Assembly (NCBI GenBank): GCA_963712065.1
Contig: CAVQGM010000002.1
Span: 1,426,001 to 1,490,000, forward strand
Length of the DNA stretch: 64,000 bases
Source of the DNA: CAVQGM01 sp963712065
GTDB lineage: Bacteria > Actinomycetota > Acidimicrobiia > Acidimicrobiales > Acidimicrobilacustridaceae
Reading direction: 5' to 3'
Shown here: positions 1 to 8,515 of the stretch, in pieces
Layout: every line of letters starts with the position of its first letter
Numbering within the stretch: the first letter of the stretch is position 1
The notes under the pieces: generated by a model
Databases searched by the model: none
Seen by the model: only the letters and a program-made list of their open reading frames with translations
Told to the model about the DNA's origin: nothing
Made by a program: the position numbers and the translations under genes

Positions 1-1
1 C

Positions 2-472
2 AGCGGGATCCTGTTCAACCACGAGTCGCCCCGACGGGGTCTCGAGTTCGTCACCCGCAAGATCAGCCATCACGTGGCCCAGATCAAGCTCGGCATGGCC
101 ACCGAGCTGCGGCTCGGCAACCTCGAGGCGCAGCGCGACTGGGGGTTCGCCGGCGACTACGTCGAGGCCATGTGGCTGATGCTCCAGCAGGACGAGCCCG
201 ACGACTACGTGGTGGCGACCGGCGAGACCCATTCGGTCCGCGAGTTCTGCGAGCTGGCCTTCGGCCACGTCGGCCTCGACTGGGAGGACCACGTCGTGGT
301 CGACGAGCACTTCTTCCGGCCGGCCGAGGTCGACCTCCTGGTGGGCGACGCCGACCAAGGCCCGCGACGACGCTCGGGTGGAAGCCCAAGACCCCCTTCC
401 CGGACCTCGTGCGCGATGATGGTCGACGCCGACCTCGATCTGCTGTCCGGCCGCCTGCGCGCCCTGCACTGA
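2..472 (+). CDS. gmd: GDP-mannose 4,6-dehydratase, C-terminal fragment (frameshifted)
   Basis: This is the C-terminal part of GDP-mannose 4,6-dehydratase, the SDR enzyme that converts GDP-mannose to GDP-4-keto-6-deoxymannose, first step to GDP-L-fucose. The N-terminus lies left of the window. The family signature ILFNHESPRRG followed by FVTRKI is seen at the start, then RDWGFAGDYVEAMW, the conserved TGETHSVREF and RPAEVDLLVGD. Two indels are apparent: one near 356 and a compensating one near 415; between them the expected ARTTLGWKPKTPFPDLVR is read in another frame, after which MMVDADLDLL returns. The stop lies 2 bp before the cofD start. The partner enzyme fcl is at 8516-9526. Identity is secure; the frameshifts are probably sequence errors. 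Confidence 0.88.
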   Translation, partial: SGILFNHESPRRGLEFVTRKISHHVAQIKLGMATELRLGNLEAQRDWGFAGDYVEAMWLMLQQDEPDDYVVATGETHSVREFCELAFGHVGLDWEDHVVVDEHFFRPAEVDLLVGDADQGPRRRSGGSPRPPSRTSCAMMVDADLDLLSGRLRALH

Positions 473-474
473 CC

Positions 475-1431
475 ATGATCACCGTGCTGGCGGCGGCGTG
501 GGCGCAGCCCGGTTCCTCGCGGGGTTGGTGCAGGTCGTCCCCGCCGCCGACGTCACCGCCGTCGTGAACGTCGGTGACGACCTCGAGCTGCACGGGCTGC
601 ACGTCAGCCCCGACCTCGACACCATCACCTACACGCTCGCCGGCGCCATCGACCGCGGCGCGGGGCTGGGGGCTGGCCGGCGAGACGTGGCAGGCGATGG
701 AGAGGCTGGCCCGCTACGGGGCCCCGACGTGGTTCAACCTGGGCGACCGCGACCTCGCCACCCACCTCTACCGGACCCGCCGGCTGCGCGAGGGCGCCGA
801 CCTGACCGACCGTGACCGGCGAGCTCGCCCGGGCCTGGGGGCTCGACCTGCGGTTGCTGCCGGTCATCGACGACCCCGTCCGCACCAGGGTCACGCTGCC
901 CGACGAGGGTGGGATCGAGGTCGGGTTCCAGGAGTACTTCGTCGAGCGCCGCCACGCGGTGCCGGTGTCGGCCGTGCGGTTCGCGGGCGCCGACGCGGCC
1001 CGGCCCGGCCCCGGGGTGCTCGACCGCCATCGCCGACGCCGACGTGGTCGTGGTGGCGCCGTCGAACCCCATCGTCTCGATCGGCCCGGTGCTGGCGGTG
1101 CCCGGCGTCGCCGAGGCGGTCACCGCCCGGCGGCCGACGGTCGTGGCCGTCTCCCCCATCGTCGCCGGGGCCGCCCTGAAGGGCCCGGCCGACCGGCTCC
1201 TGCCCGAGCTCGGCCACGAGGCGTCGGTCGTCGGCGTCGCCCGGCTCTACGCGTCGTGGGTCGGCACCCTCGTCATCGACGAGGCCGACGCGCGACCTGG
1301 CCGACGCCGTCGAGGCCGAGGGCGTCCGGGCCGTGGTGGCGCCGACGATCATGACCGGCCCGACCGAGGCGGCCGCCCTCGCCCGCGTCGTGCTCGATGC
1401 CGGCGCCGCCGTCGGGGAGCCGGGGCGGTGA
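475..1431 (+). CDS. cofD: 2-phospho-L-lactate transferase CofD/FbiA (frameshifted)
   Basis: CofD/FbiA transfers a phospho-lactyl or phosphoenolpyruvyl group from its guanosine-activated form to the deazaflavin Fo, making F420-0 (or dehydro-F420-0). The reading starts at ATG 475 as MITVLA, then after one missing base GVGAARFLAGLVQVVP, the nucleotide-binding start of the family. Other family landmarks: NVGDDLELHGLHVSPDLD, APTWFNLGDRDLATH, DDPVRTRV, GFQEYFVERR and APSNPIVSIGPVLAVPG. About five single-base indels (near 494, 660, 815, 1022 and 1290) break the gene; each break leaves a conserved motif readable in another frame. The TGA stop overlaps the cofE GTG start by 4 bp. Family identity is certain; whether the gene is intact in the organism cannot be judged here. 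Confidence 0.85.
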
Positions 1432-2145
1432 CGGCACGACTCGAGGTCTTCGGCATCGAGGGCCTGCCCGAGATCGGCGTGGGCGCCGACCTGGCCTCGC
1501 TCATCGCCGAGGCCGCCGTCGCCCAGGGCACGCCCCTCGTCGACGGCGACGTCGTCGTGGTCACCCAGAAGGTCGTGTCGAAGGCCGAGGACCGGCTGGT
1601 GCCGATCGATCCCGACGATCCCCTGTCGCACAAGCCGCTGGTCGAGAGGGAGTCGGTGCGGGTGCTGCGCCGACGGGGCGAGCTCGTCATCAGCGAGACG
1701 ATCCACGGCTTCGTGTGCGCCAACGCCGGCATCGACCTGTCGAACGTGGAGCGGGGCTACGCGGCGCTGCTGCCCGTCGACAGCGACCGCTCGGCCCGCC
1801 GCATCCGCGACGGCCTGCGGGGCAAGGCGTCGGTCGACGTGGCCGTGATCGTCTCCGACACCTTCGGGCGCACCTGGCGGCGGGGGGTCACCGACGTGGC
1901 CATCGGCTGTGCCGGCATCGCCGGCATCGTCGACCTGCGCGGCACGCACCGACGCGCTCGGTCGCGAGATGCAGGTCACCGAGGTCGCCGTCGTCGACGA
2001 GCTGGCGGCCGCCGCCGAGCTGGTCATGGGCAAGGCCACCGGCGTCCCGGTGGCCGTGGTGCGGGGCGTCGACCCGTCGTGGCTCGGCGACGGCAACGTC
2101 CACGACGAGATCGTGCGTCACCCCGCCGACGACCTGTTCCGCTGA
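1428..2145 (+). CDS. cofE: Coenzyme F420-0:L-glutamate ligase CofE (one frameshift)
   Basis: CofE (N-terminal part of mycobacterial FbiB) adds the glutamate tail to F420-0 with GTP. GTG 1428 overlaps the cofD stop. Visible motifs are VVTQKVVSKAEDR near residue 42, ETIHGFVCANAGIDLSNV near 88, and SDTFGRTWRRGVTDVAIG near 146. An indel near 1948 shifts the frame; the C-terminus then reads DALGREMQVTEVAVVDELAA and ends VRHPADDLFR. About 239 residues in total, the length of stand-alone archaeal/actinobacterial CofE; the nitroreductase-like domain fused in Mycobacterium FbiB is absent and the next gene is on the other strand. Together with cofD this shows F420 use by the organism. Confidence 0.88.
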
Positions 2146-2178
2146 CGTCCGGTCGTCCTGCGGTCGCGCGGCGCGGCC

Positions 2179-3124
2179 TCAGGCGTCGCGGAACCAGGCG
2201 AGAACGGCCTTGGTGCCGTCCTCGAGGGTGGTGCCGGGCTGCCAGCCGAGCACCGTGCCCGCCTTGCCGGGATCGAGCGCCGAGCGGGCCAGCTCGCCGG
2301 GGCGGGCGGCCGAGTGCTCGGCGTCGGCGGTCGACGCCGGCGGCGTCGGCCATGGCCCGGTAGAGCTCGTTGACCGAGGTCTCGACCCCGGTGCCGATGT
2401 TGACCAGCTCGCCGTCGCCGCGGTCGGCCGCCCGGGCGAACGCGTCGACGACGTCGTCCACGAAGACGAAGTCGCGGGTCTGCTCCCCGTCGCCGAAGAT
2501 GGTGCAGGGCTCGCCCGACAGCAGTCGGCCGGCGAAGATCGCCACGACCCCGGCTTCGCCGTGCGGGTCCTGACGGGGGCCGTAGACGTTGGCCAGGGCG
2601 AGGGCGGTGAAGTCGAGCCCGTGCACCGCCCGATAGGCGTAGAGGTAGTCGTCGACCACCTTCTTGGCCACGCCGTAGGGCGACACCGGATGCTGCGGGT
2701 GCGACTCGTCGACCGGCAGGTCGGCCGGGGCCGGCTCGCCGTAGATGGTGCCGCCGCTCGACGCCACGACGACCTTGCGGGTGCCGGCCCGGCGGGCGCC
2801 CTCGAACACCTGGAGGGTGCCGAGCACGTTGACCTCGGCGTCGAACACGGGGCGGGCCACCGACACCCGCACGTCGGCCTGGGCGGCGAGGTGGAAGACG
2901 ACCTCGGGTCGCACCTCGGCGATCAGCGACCCCACGGCGGGGTCGCGGATGTCGAGGTGGTGGAACGACAGGCGGTCGCCCGCCGTGGCCCGCGCCTCGT
3001 CGAGGTTGACCTGCTTCCCGGCCCAGAGGCTGTCGACCACCGCGACCCGGTGGCCCTCGCCGAGGAGGCGGTCGACCAGGTGGCTCCCGATGAACCCGGC
3101 CCCGCCGGTGACGACGACGTTCAC
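2179..3124 (-). CDS. NAD-dependent nucleotide-sugar epimerase, GalE-like (one frameshift)
   Basis: Extended short-chain dehydrogenase acting on nucleotide sugars, most like UDP-glucose 4-epimerases. It begins at GTG 3122-3124 with the Rossmann motif VTGGAGFIGSHLVDRLL; the active-site region has SSGGTIYGE and the Tyr-x3-Lys pair in SPYGVAKK, followed by ANVYGPRQDP, IFGDGEQTRDFVFVDDV and VNIGTG. Near 2340 an indel breaks the frame; the remaining part reads ARPGELARSALDPGKAG and ends AWFRDA at TGA 2179. About 315 residues. The start overlaps the stop of the upstream nucleotidyltransferase by 4 bp (GTGA), so the two are translationally coupled. The exact substrate cannot be read from sequence; 4-epimerisation of a UDP- or GDP-sugar is likeliest. 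Confidence 0.82.
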
Positions 3125-4135
3125 TCGCCCTGCTCCTCGCTCGGCACGCGTGCACCGTGCAGTTCGGCGCCGGCGGGGACGACCACCCCGTCACCGACGA
3201 CGGTGAGATCGTCGAGCCGGGCGCCTTCCCCCACGGAGGCGCCCGGCCCGACGATGGACCCGCGGACCTGGGCACCGGCACCGATCCGGGCACCGGGCAG
3301 GAGGACCGCATCGCGAACCTCGGCGGTGGCCTCGACCACCACGTCCGCCATCAGTATGGCATGTTCGACCACCGCGTCGGTGCCCACGATCGCGCTCGGC
3401 GCCACCGCCCGCTCGGGCTCGCCGCGCACCCCGTCGACCAGGTCGAGCTGGGCCTGCAGATAGGTGGCCGGCGTACCGGCGTCGACCCAGTAGGCATCGG
3501 AGCCGACGGCGAACAGCGTGCGGTCGACCACCATCGCGGGGAAGGTCTCCCGCTCGATCGACACCGGGCGCCCCGGCCGGATCCGGTCGAGCACCGACGG
3601 CTCGAGCACGTAGGTGCCGGCGTTGATCCAGTTGCTCGGCGCCTCGTCGGCCGGCGGGCTTCTCGATGAAGGCGAGGACCCGCCCGTCGTCGTCGGTGGG
3701 CACCACGCCGTAGCGGGACGGGTCGTCGACCGGGGTGAGGGCGATGGTGGCCTCGGCGTGGCGCTCGTGGTGCAGCTTCCACAGGCCACGCAGGTCGAGG
3801 TCGGTGAGCACGTCGCCGTTCACCACGACGAACGTCGTGTCGATGCCCGCCTCCTCCGCGGCGAAGCGGACCGCGCCGGCGGTGTCGAGCGGCTCGGGCT
3901 CGACCGCGTAGTGGAGGTGGACCCCGGCGCAGCGGTCGTCGGGGTAGGCGTCGAGGAAGGCGTCGGGCCGGTAGCCGAGCGACAGGATGGCGTCGGTGAC
4001 GCCGTGGTCGGCCAGGTGGGCCACCACGCGCTCGATCATCGGGCGATCGACGATCGGCAGCATCTGCTTGGGGGTGCCGAGGGTCAGCGGCCGGAGACGG
4101 GTGCCGAACCCACCGACGAGGATGACGGCGCGCAC
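3121..4135 (-). CDS. Sugar-phosphate nucleotidyltransferase with hexapeptide C-terminus, GDP-mannose pyrophosphorylase-like (frameshifted)
   Basis: Nucleotidyltransferase that activates a sugar 1-phosphate. The N-terminus has the signature AVILVGGFGTRLRPLT, then TPKQMLPIVDRPMIE and FVVVNGDVLTDLDL; a left-handed beta-helix follows at the C-terminus (GTDAVVEHAILMADVV, LLPGARIGAGAQV). This order is typical of actinobacterial mannose-1-phosphate guanylyltransferases, which would feed the GDP-fucose genes gmd and fcl; glucose-1-phosphate is the alternative substrate. A single indel near 3655 splits the two halves (...FIEKPAG / APSNWINAGTYVLEP). Start is GTG 4135: a TAGGGT element lies 6 nt upstream and includes the TAG stop of the neighbour, so a leaderless transcript is likely. 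The stop overlaps the epimerase start. Confidence 0.82.
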
Positions 4136-4141
4136 CCCCGG

Positions 4142-4147
4142 ACCCTA
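4142..4147 (-). promoter_or_regulatory. -10 element TAGGGT for leaderless nucleotidyltransferase gene
   Basis: On the minus strand TAGGGT ends 6 nt before GTG 4135. Its first three bases are the TAG stop codon of the gene 4145-4867. The spacing fits a leaderless actinobacterial promoter. No convincing -35 was found. Confidence 0.45.
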
Positions 4148-4867
4148 CTGCGGTGCTGCAGTGGTGGTGCTCGACTCGGTCGGGGCCGTGCTCGCGGTGC
4201 TGTCGGCCGGCGCGCCACCGGTGCCCTCGACGTCGCTCAGGTTGTCGAGCGTCGGGACCGACTCGGGCCGGGGGACCTCGGTGCCCTCGGGCGCGACGGC
4301 GATGGTGATGGCGTAGCGGTCCTGGTCGAACCGGACGTCGCCGAAGTCGGCGGTGGTGACCACCGGCGCGGCGTTGAGGTCGTCGGCCGGCCACACGTAG
4401 ACGGCGACGTCGGCGGGCTGGCCGTTGCAGTCGTAGCCGTTCTGGTACTCGGTGCCGTTGACCGTGATGGAGTCGCTGCCGAAGTCGATGCCGACGGTCT
4501 CGCCCCACTTCGACAGGGTGGCGTTCTTCCCGGTGGCGGCGTCGGAGAACGGGTGGATGTGGATGATGCCGTCGCCGTGGGTGTGGATGCCGGTGGTGTC
4601 GGCCTTCACGTCGGACAGCGGCGGCAGGAACGAGTCGCAGACGTAGACGCCGTAGGCCGCGTGCCAGTGGTCGGCGGTGGTGGGCGACTCGGCGCTGGCC
4701 ACGCTCTCGTTGCGGTCGATCCGGGCGAACACCACGAGCAGGGTGCCGACCACGACGATGGCGAAGATGCCGAGCGGGAAGGCCAGCTTCCGGCGCTCTC
4801 CGGTCGTGGTGCTGCCGCCGGCGCGAGCGGCGCGGGCGACCTTCTTCGCAGACGATGCCTTTCCCAT
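4145..4867 (-). CDS. Membrane-anchored protein of unknown function, His/Cys-rich ectodomain
   Basis: 240 residues; I do not recognise a named family. A basic, Ala/Lys-rich cytoplasmic start (about 1-28) is followed by one membrane helix (about 29-47, LAFPLGIFAIVVVGTLLVVF). The outer domain holds a striking block of conserved-looking residues: DHWHAAYGVYVCDSFLPPL near 66-84, then GIHTHGDGIIHIHPF near 92-106, and a second Cys in NGYDCNGQPADV. Seven histidines within about 40 residues plus two cysteines suggest metal binding and a disulfide (inference). The C-terminus is a low-complexity Ser/Thr/Pro/Ala tail. ATG 4867 is preceded by TAGCCT 9 nt upstream, so it is probably leaderless. It sits between a glycosyltransferase and the nucleotidyltransferase, but no functional link is evident. 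Confidence 0.75.
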   Translation of the reverse strand: MGKASSAKKVARAARAGGSTTTGERRKLAFPLGIFAIVVVGTLLVVFARIDRNESVASAESPTTADHWHAAYGVYVCDSFLPPLSDVKADTTGIHTHGDGIIHIHPFSDAATGKNATLSKWGETVGIDFGSDSITVNGTEYQNGYDCNGQPADVAVYVWPADDLNAAPVVTTADFGDVRFDQDRYAITIAVAPEGTEVPRPESVPTLDNLSDVEGTGGAPADSTASTAPTESSTTTAAPQ

Positions 4868-4876
4868 ACGGGCCCG

Positions 4877-4882
4877 AGGCTA
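4877..4882 (-). promoter_or_regulatory. -10 element TAGCCT for leaderless gene 4145-4867
   Basis: TAGCCT on the minus strand ends 9 nt before ATG 4867. Its TAG is the stop codon of the glycosyltransferase gene 4880-6160, the same arrangement as at 4142-4147. Confidence 0.45.
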
Positions 4883-6160
4883 CCGGCGGTTCGCGGCGGT
4901 GTCGGCGCGGAGGGACCTGAACAGGGCCTCGTAGGCCTCGGCGACCGCCGCCGGGGAGGCCCAGCCCTCGACGAACCGGCGCCCGGCCCGGCCCATCGCC
5001 GCCGCCTCGTCGGGGGCGTGCAGGAGGCGCCGGACCGCCTTGGTGAAGGCCTCCGGGTCGTCCGGGGGGACCGCCGTGCCGGCTCCGGCCCGCTCGACGG
5101 TGCGGGCCACCTCGGTGCCGGGGTCGACGCTGGCCACGATCGGCCGGCCGGCGGCGAGGATCGAGTAGAGCTTCGACGGGACGCTGGACCGGGCCAGGCC
5201 CCGGCGGAGCGGCACGACGTGGACGTCGCCGGCGGCGAGCACCTCGGGCAGGCGGTGCTTGGGCTGCATGTCGACGAACCGCACGTTGGGCAGCCCGGCC
5301 GCCCGCCGCTCGAGGTCGGGCCGGGCGGCCCCGCCGCCGTTGATCACGAACACGACGTCGGGATCGTCGATCATGGCGACGGCGGCGTCGAGCACGAGGT
5401 CGAGCGACTGGGAGAACCCGACGTTGCCGGCGTACATCACGACTCGGCGACCGGTCGAGGCCGTACTCGGCCCGGTAGGCGTTGTCGGACGGTGACGGGC
5501 GGATCCGGTCGGTGTCGACGAAGTTGGGGATCACGTGCACCCGCCGGGCGAGCCGTTCGCCCTCGGCGGCGGGAGGCCGCGCCGATCTTGGCCCGCACGT
5601 TGTCGGCCAGGTCGTCGGACAGCACCGTGACCGCGTCGGCGCGCCGGTAGGTGGTCCGCTCGAGCCAGCGGGCCGCGGCGATGACCCGGCGACCGGTGAG
5701 CAGCGCCGAGCTCGACGGCGACGTCGGGGAACACGTCCTGGATGTTGAACACGAACGGCACGCCGCGGGCCCGGCCGACGGCCAGCCGGCGGGGCCGAGG
5801 GTGAGCGGTGGCGACATCGCCACGACGACGTCGGGCCGGGCCGCTGGTGGCCGCGGCCACGACCGTGGCCAGCACGGTGAACCCGCCGAAGGCCACCGCC
5901 CGCGCCGGGATGTTGGTCTTGTCGGTCGGGAACGGGTGCACGCGGGTGATGCTCCCCCACTCGGTGCGCTCGGTGCGGACCAGCTGCCCGCTCCAGCCCG
6001 GGTCGACCCGTGGTGCCGGTACCAGGGCAGCGACGTGACGACGTGCAGCTCGTGCCCCCGGGCCGACGAGCTCGGTGGCGATGCTCGTCATGACCTCGCC
6101 GGTGGGGGCGACGTCGGGGGCGAAGTGGGGGCAGATGACCGTGACGCGCACGTCATCCAC
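4880..6160 (-). CDS. GT4 glycosyltransferase, WbuB/WcaI-like (several frameshifts)
   Basis: Cytoplasmic GT-B glycosyltransferase. Across frames one reads the N-terminal RVTVICPHFAPDVAPTGEV, then VDPGWSGQLVRTERTEWGSI, AMSPPLTLGPAGW, PFVFNIQDVFPDVAVELGA, ADAVTVLSDDLADNVRAKIG, VHVIPNFVDTDRIRPSPSDN, and the C-terminal half in one frame: YAGNVGFSQSLDLVLDAA, RFVDMQPKHRLPEVLAAGDV, SSVPSKLYSILAAGRPIVAS. The PDVAVELGA and SVPSKLY motifs are typical of WbuB-like enzymes that add fucosamine or similar sugars. About five indels fall between 5440 and 6020. Either GTG 6160 or GTG 6151 could start the protein; both lie at the 3' end of the upstream glycosyltransferase, so the genes are coupled. The acceptor and donor are unknown. 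Confidence 0.78.
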
Positions 6161-7310
6161 CGCCGTCGGGCCCGAGCGGGCGCCGGTAGAGCTCGTCGAG
6201 GGCGGCGGCCGACGTGTCCCACGAGAAGTCGCGACCCCGGGCGAGGGACCGCTCGGTCAGCTCGTGTCGCCAGGCGGGGTCGTCGGCCACGCGGTGGATG
6301 GCGTCGGCCCACGCCACCGGGTCCTCGGGGTCGAGGAGGACCCCTCCCCCGTCGACGACCTCGGGGAGGGCGCACACGTGGCCGGCGAGCACGGGGCAGC
6401 CCACGCTCATCGCCTCGAGCACCGGCAGTCCGAAGCCCTCGTAGCGCGACGGCAACGCTAGTGCGAGGGCGGCGCCGTAGAGGACCCACAGGTCGTCCTC
6501 CGGGATCCGGCCGGGTCGCCGCACGACGTCGCGCAGGCCCAGACGGTCGACCTCGTCGCGCAGGGCCCCCTCGGCGTCGGCGGCACCGCCGGGGAGCACC
6601 GCCACCGGGACCTCGTCGCCCCGGTCGCGGAGCACGCCGAGCGCCCGCACCAGGGTGAGGTGGTTCTTGTGCCGGTAGGAGATGCCGGGGAACAGCACGA
6701 ACGGGCGGTCGCCGATGCCGAGGTGGCGTCGCACGTCGGCCTCCCGCGCCGGGTCGGCGGGCGGGCGGGGGTCGACGCCGGGCGGGATGACGACGGTGCG
6801 TTCGAGGGGGACGTGCCAGCGGGCCACCACGTCGTCGCGGACCCACCCCGACAGCGACGTGATCCACCGGGCGTGGCGCACGGAGGGCCCGACCGTCAGC
6901 CGCAGGTAGGCGCGCTTGGTGGCGGTGAACCCCTCGGGCCGGGTGAAGGGCTGCAGATCGTGGATGGTGACGATGCCCGGCGCGGTGCGCACGACGGGCA
7001 TGGTGCCCCCGAGGTGGTGGACGACGTCGAGGCCCTGGCGTCGCACCTCGCGGGCGAGCCAGGTCGACTCGGCGGCGACGCGGGCCGCTCGGCGCCCACC
7101 GTCGACGGGCGCGACCGTGGTCGCGTAGGCGGCCACCAGACCGGGATGGGCGTCGACCGTTCGCCGGTTCACGAGGAGGCGGACGTCGAGGTCGCGGCCC
7201 CCGGTGCCCCGCTCGGTGAAGGCCTCGAGCAGCCGCACGGCGTACTCCTCGCTCCCCCCGACCTCGCCGGGCACGAGCCACAGGAGGTTCACGCCGACCC
7301 GCCGGGTCAC
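6153..7310 (-). CDS. GT4 glycosyltransferase
   Basis: Intact 385-residue GT-B glycosyltransferase. It starts at GTG 7310 (VTRRVGVNLLWLVPGEVGG), overlapping the upstream stop by 4 bp. N-terminal domain: EEYAVRLLEAF, the membrane-facing VVHHLGGTMPVV, IVTIHDLQPFTRPEGFTATK. C-terminal nucleotide-sugar domain: GDRPFVLFPGISYRHKNHL, the EX7E motif in SRYEGFGLPVLEAMSVGCPV, and LPEVVDGGGVLLDPEDP. The pattern places it with mannosyltransferase-type GT4 enzymes. It is the second of three consecutive coupled glycosyltransferases (8455 to 4880), so the three probably add successive sugars to one repeat unit. Donor sugar unknown; GDP-mannose or GDP-fucose would fit the neighbourhood. Confidence 0.9.
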   Translation of the reverse strand: MTRRVGVNLLWLVPGEVGGSEEYAVRLLEAFTERGTGGRDLDVRLLVNRRTVDAHPGLVAAYATTVAPVDGGRRAARVAAESTWLAREVRRQGLDVVHHLGGTMPVVRTAPGIVTIHDLQPFTRPEGFTATKRAYLRLTVGPSVRHARWITSLSGWVRDDVVARWHVPLERTVVIPPGVDPRPPADPAREADVRRHLGIGDRPFVLFPGISYRHKNHLTLVRALGVLRDRGDEVPVAVLPGGAADAEGALRDEVDRLGLRDVVRRPGRIPEDDLWVLYGAALALALPSRYEGFGLPVLEAMSVGCPVLAGHVCALPEVVDGGGVLLDPEDPVAWADAIHRVADDPAWRHELTERSLARGRDFSWDTSAAALDELYRRPLGPDGGG

Positions 7311-8455
7311 CGCCGGCCTCCGAGCTCGGCCGCCTCGCGGTAGGCGGCGGCGAGGAGGGCGGCCGTGCGATCCCAGCCCCGGGTCGCGGCGCGGGCGGCG
7401 CCGGCGTCGCCCAGCGCGAGGGCCCGCTCGCGGTCCTCGAGGAGACCGGTGAGGGCGCCGCCGAGCGCCGTGGCGTCGTGGGGGTCGACGAGCACGGCGG
7501 CGTCGCCGGCGACCTCGGCGGTGGCACTGATCGACGACGTGACCACCGGCGTCGCCTGGGCCATGGCCTCGAGCACGGGCAGGCCGAAGCCCTCCTTGAG
7601 GCTCGGCAGGCAGAACACCTCGGCGGCGGCGTAGAGGGCCCGCAGCTCGTCGGGGGGGAGGAAGCCGAGCGTGCGGACGCGGTCGCCGAGGCGGGCGAGG
7701 CGGGGCTCGAGGTCTTCGTTCCAGCCCTCCGGCCCGGAGAGCACCAGGTCGACGTCGGGCACGTCGACGCGGGCGAAGGCGTCGAGCAGGACGGGGAGGT
7801 TCTTGCGCGGCTCGATGGTGCCGGCCCACAGGACGAACCGCTCGGGGAGGCGGTGGCGGCGGCGCACGGCGTCGACCTCGGCGGCGGTGGCCCGGCGGTC
7901 GTCGACGCCCCACGGCACGAGGCGGAGCCGGTCGGACGGGAAGCCGTGGCGGACGCAGTCGTCGAGGGTCGCCTGCGACGGGGCCACGACGAGGCTGGCG
8001 TCGCGTCGGGCCAGGTCGATGGCCCGGGTGAAGAAGCGCAGCCCGTGGCGGGTGACCCGGCCGGGGTCGTCGAAGAAGGCCAGGTCGTGCACGGTGACCA
8101 CGAGGGGGGCCGACGGGGGCGGCACGGCCATGCCGGTGGCGTGGATCACGTCGACGGGGCCGGTGGCGCCCTGCACCGACGGGCGGCGCAGGCCGTGCCA
8201 CGCCTCGTAGAGCGCGAGGCGTGGGAGCGGGAGCATCCGCACCGGGATCGGCGGCACCCACGGGGGTGGCGGCGGGCGGCGATGGCGGGCGGCGACCCCG
8301 ATCTGGGTGATGCCCTCCCCCGGCGGGTGGCCGTCGTCGCCGGTTGCGGGAGCGAGGAGGGCCCGACAGGACTCGAGGGCGGCGCGGGCCGTCCCCCCGG
8401 GGACCCGGTGCCAGCACTGCTCGAGGGTGACGGCCACCCGGAGGTCTCGGGCCAC
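7307..8455 (-). CDS. GT4 glycosyltransferase
   Basis: Intact, about 382 residues, GT-B fold. GTG 8455 begins VARDLRVAVTLEQCWHRVPGGTAR; a GATGAT element ends 6 nt upstream, so it is probably transcribed leaderless, divergently from fcl. Motifs: VDVIHATGMAVPPP, VVTVHDLAFFDDPGRVTRHG, VVAPSQATLDDCVRHGF, VLWAGTIEPRKNLPVLLDAF, and the EX7E motif SLKEGFGLPVLEAMAQATPV. The TIEPRKN sequence is typical of mannosyltransferase-like GT4 proteins. First gene of a three-gene coupled run of glycosyltransferases. An internal GTG at 8437 (VAVTLEQ) is an alternative start. Confidence 0.9.
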   Translation of the reverse strand: MARDLRVAVTLEQCWHRVPGGTARAALESCRALLAPATGDDGHPPGEGITQIGVAARHRRPPPPPWVPPIPVRMLPLPRLALYEAWHGLRRPSVQGATGPVDVIHATGMAVPPPSAPLVVTVHDLAFFDDPGRVTRHGLRFFTRAIDLARRDASLVVAPSQATLDDCVRHGFPSDRLRLVPWGVDDRRATAAEVDAVRRRHRLPERFVLWAGTIEPRKNLPVLLDAFARVDVPDVDLVLSGPEGWNEDLEPRLARLGDRVRTLGFLPPDELRALYAAAEVFCLPSLKEGFGLPVLEAMAQATPVVTSSISATAEVAGDAAVLVDPHDATALGGALTGLLEDRERALALGDAGAARAATRGWDRTAALLAAAYREAAELGGRR

Positions 8456-8503
8456 CGCGGGATCATCGCAGAGGGGGACGGCGGCTCGGCGCCACCACGT
8501 CAG

Positions 8504-8509
8504 TAGTCT
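8504..8509 (+). promoter_or_regulatory. -10 element TAGTCT for leaderless fcl
   Basis: TAGTCT ends 6 nt before the GTG 8516 start of fcl. No Shine-Dalgarno precedes that start, consistent with a leaderless mRNA. Confidence 0.5.
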
Positions 8510-8515
8510 GTTGCC

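Noticed and set aside
1397..3463. 688-codon plus-strand frame
   Set aside because: Covers cofE in a wrong frame and then the antisense of two minus-strand sugar genes.
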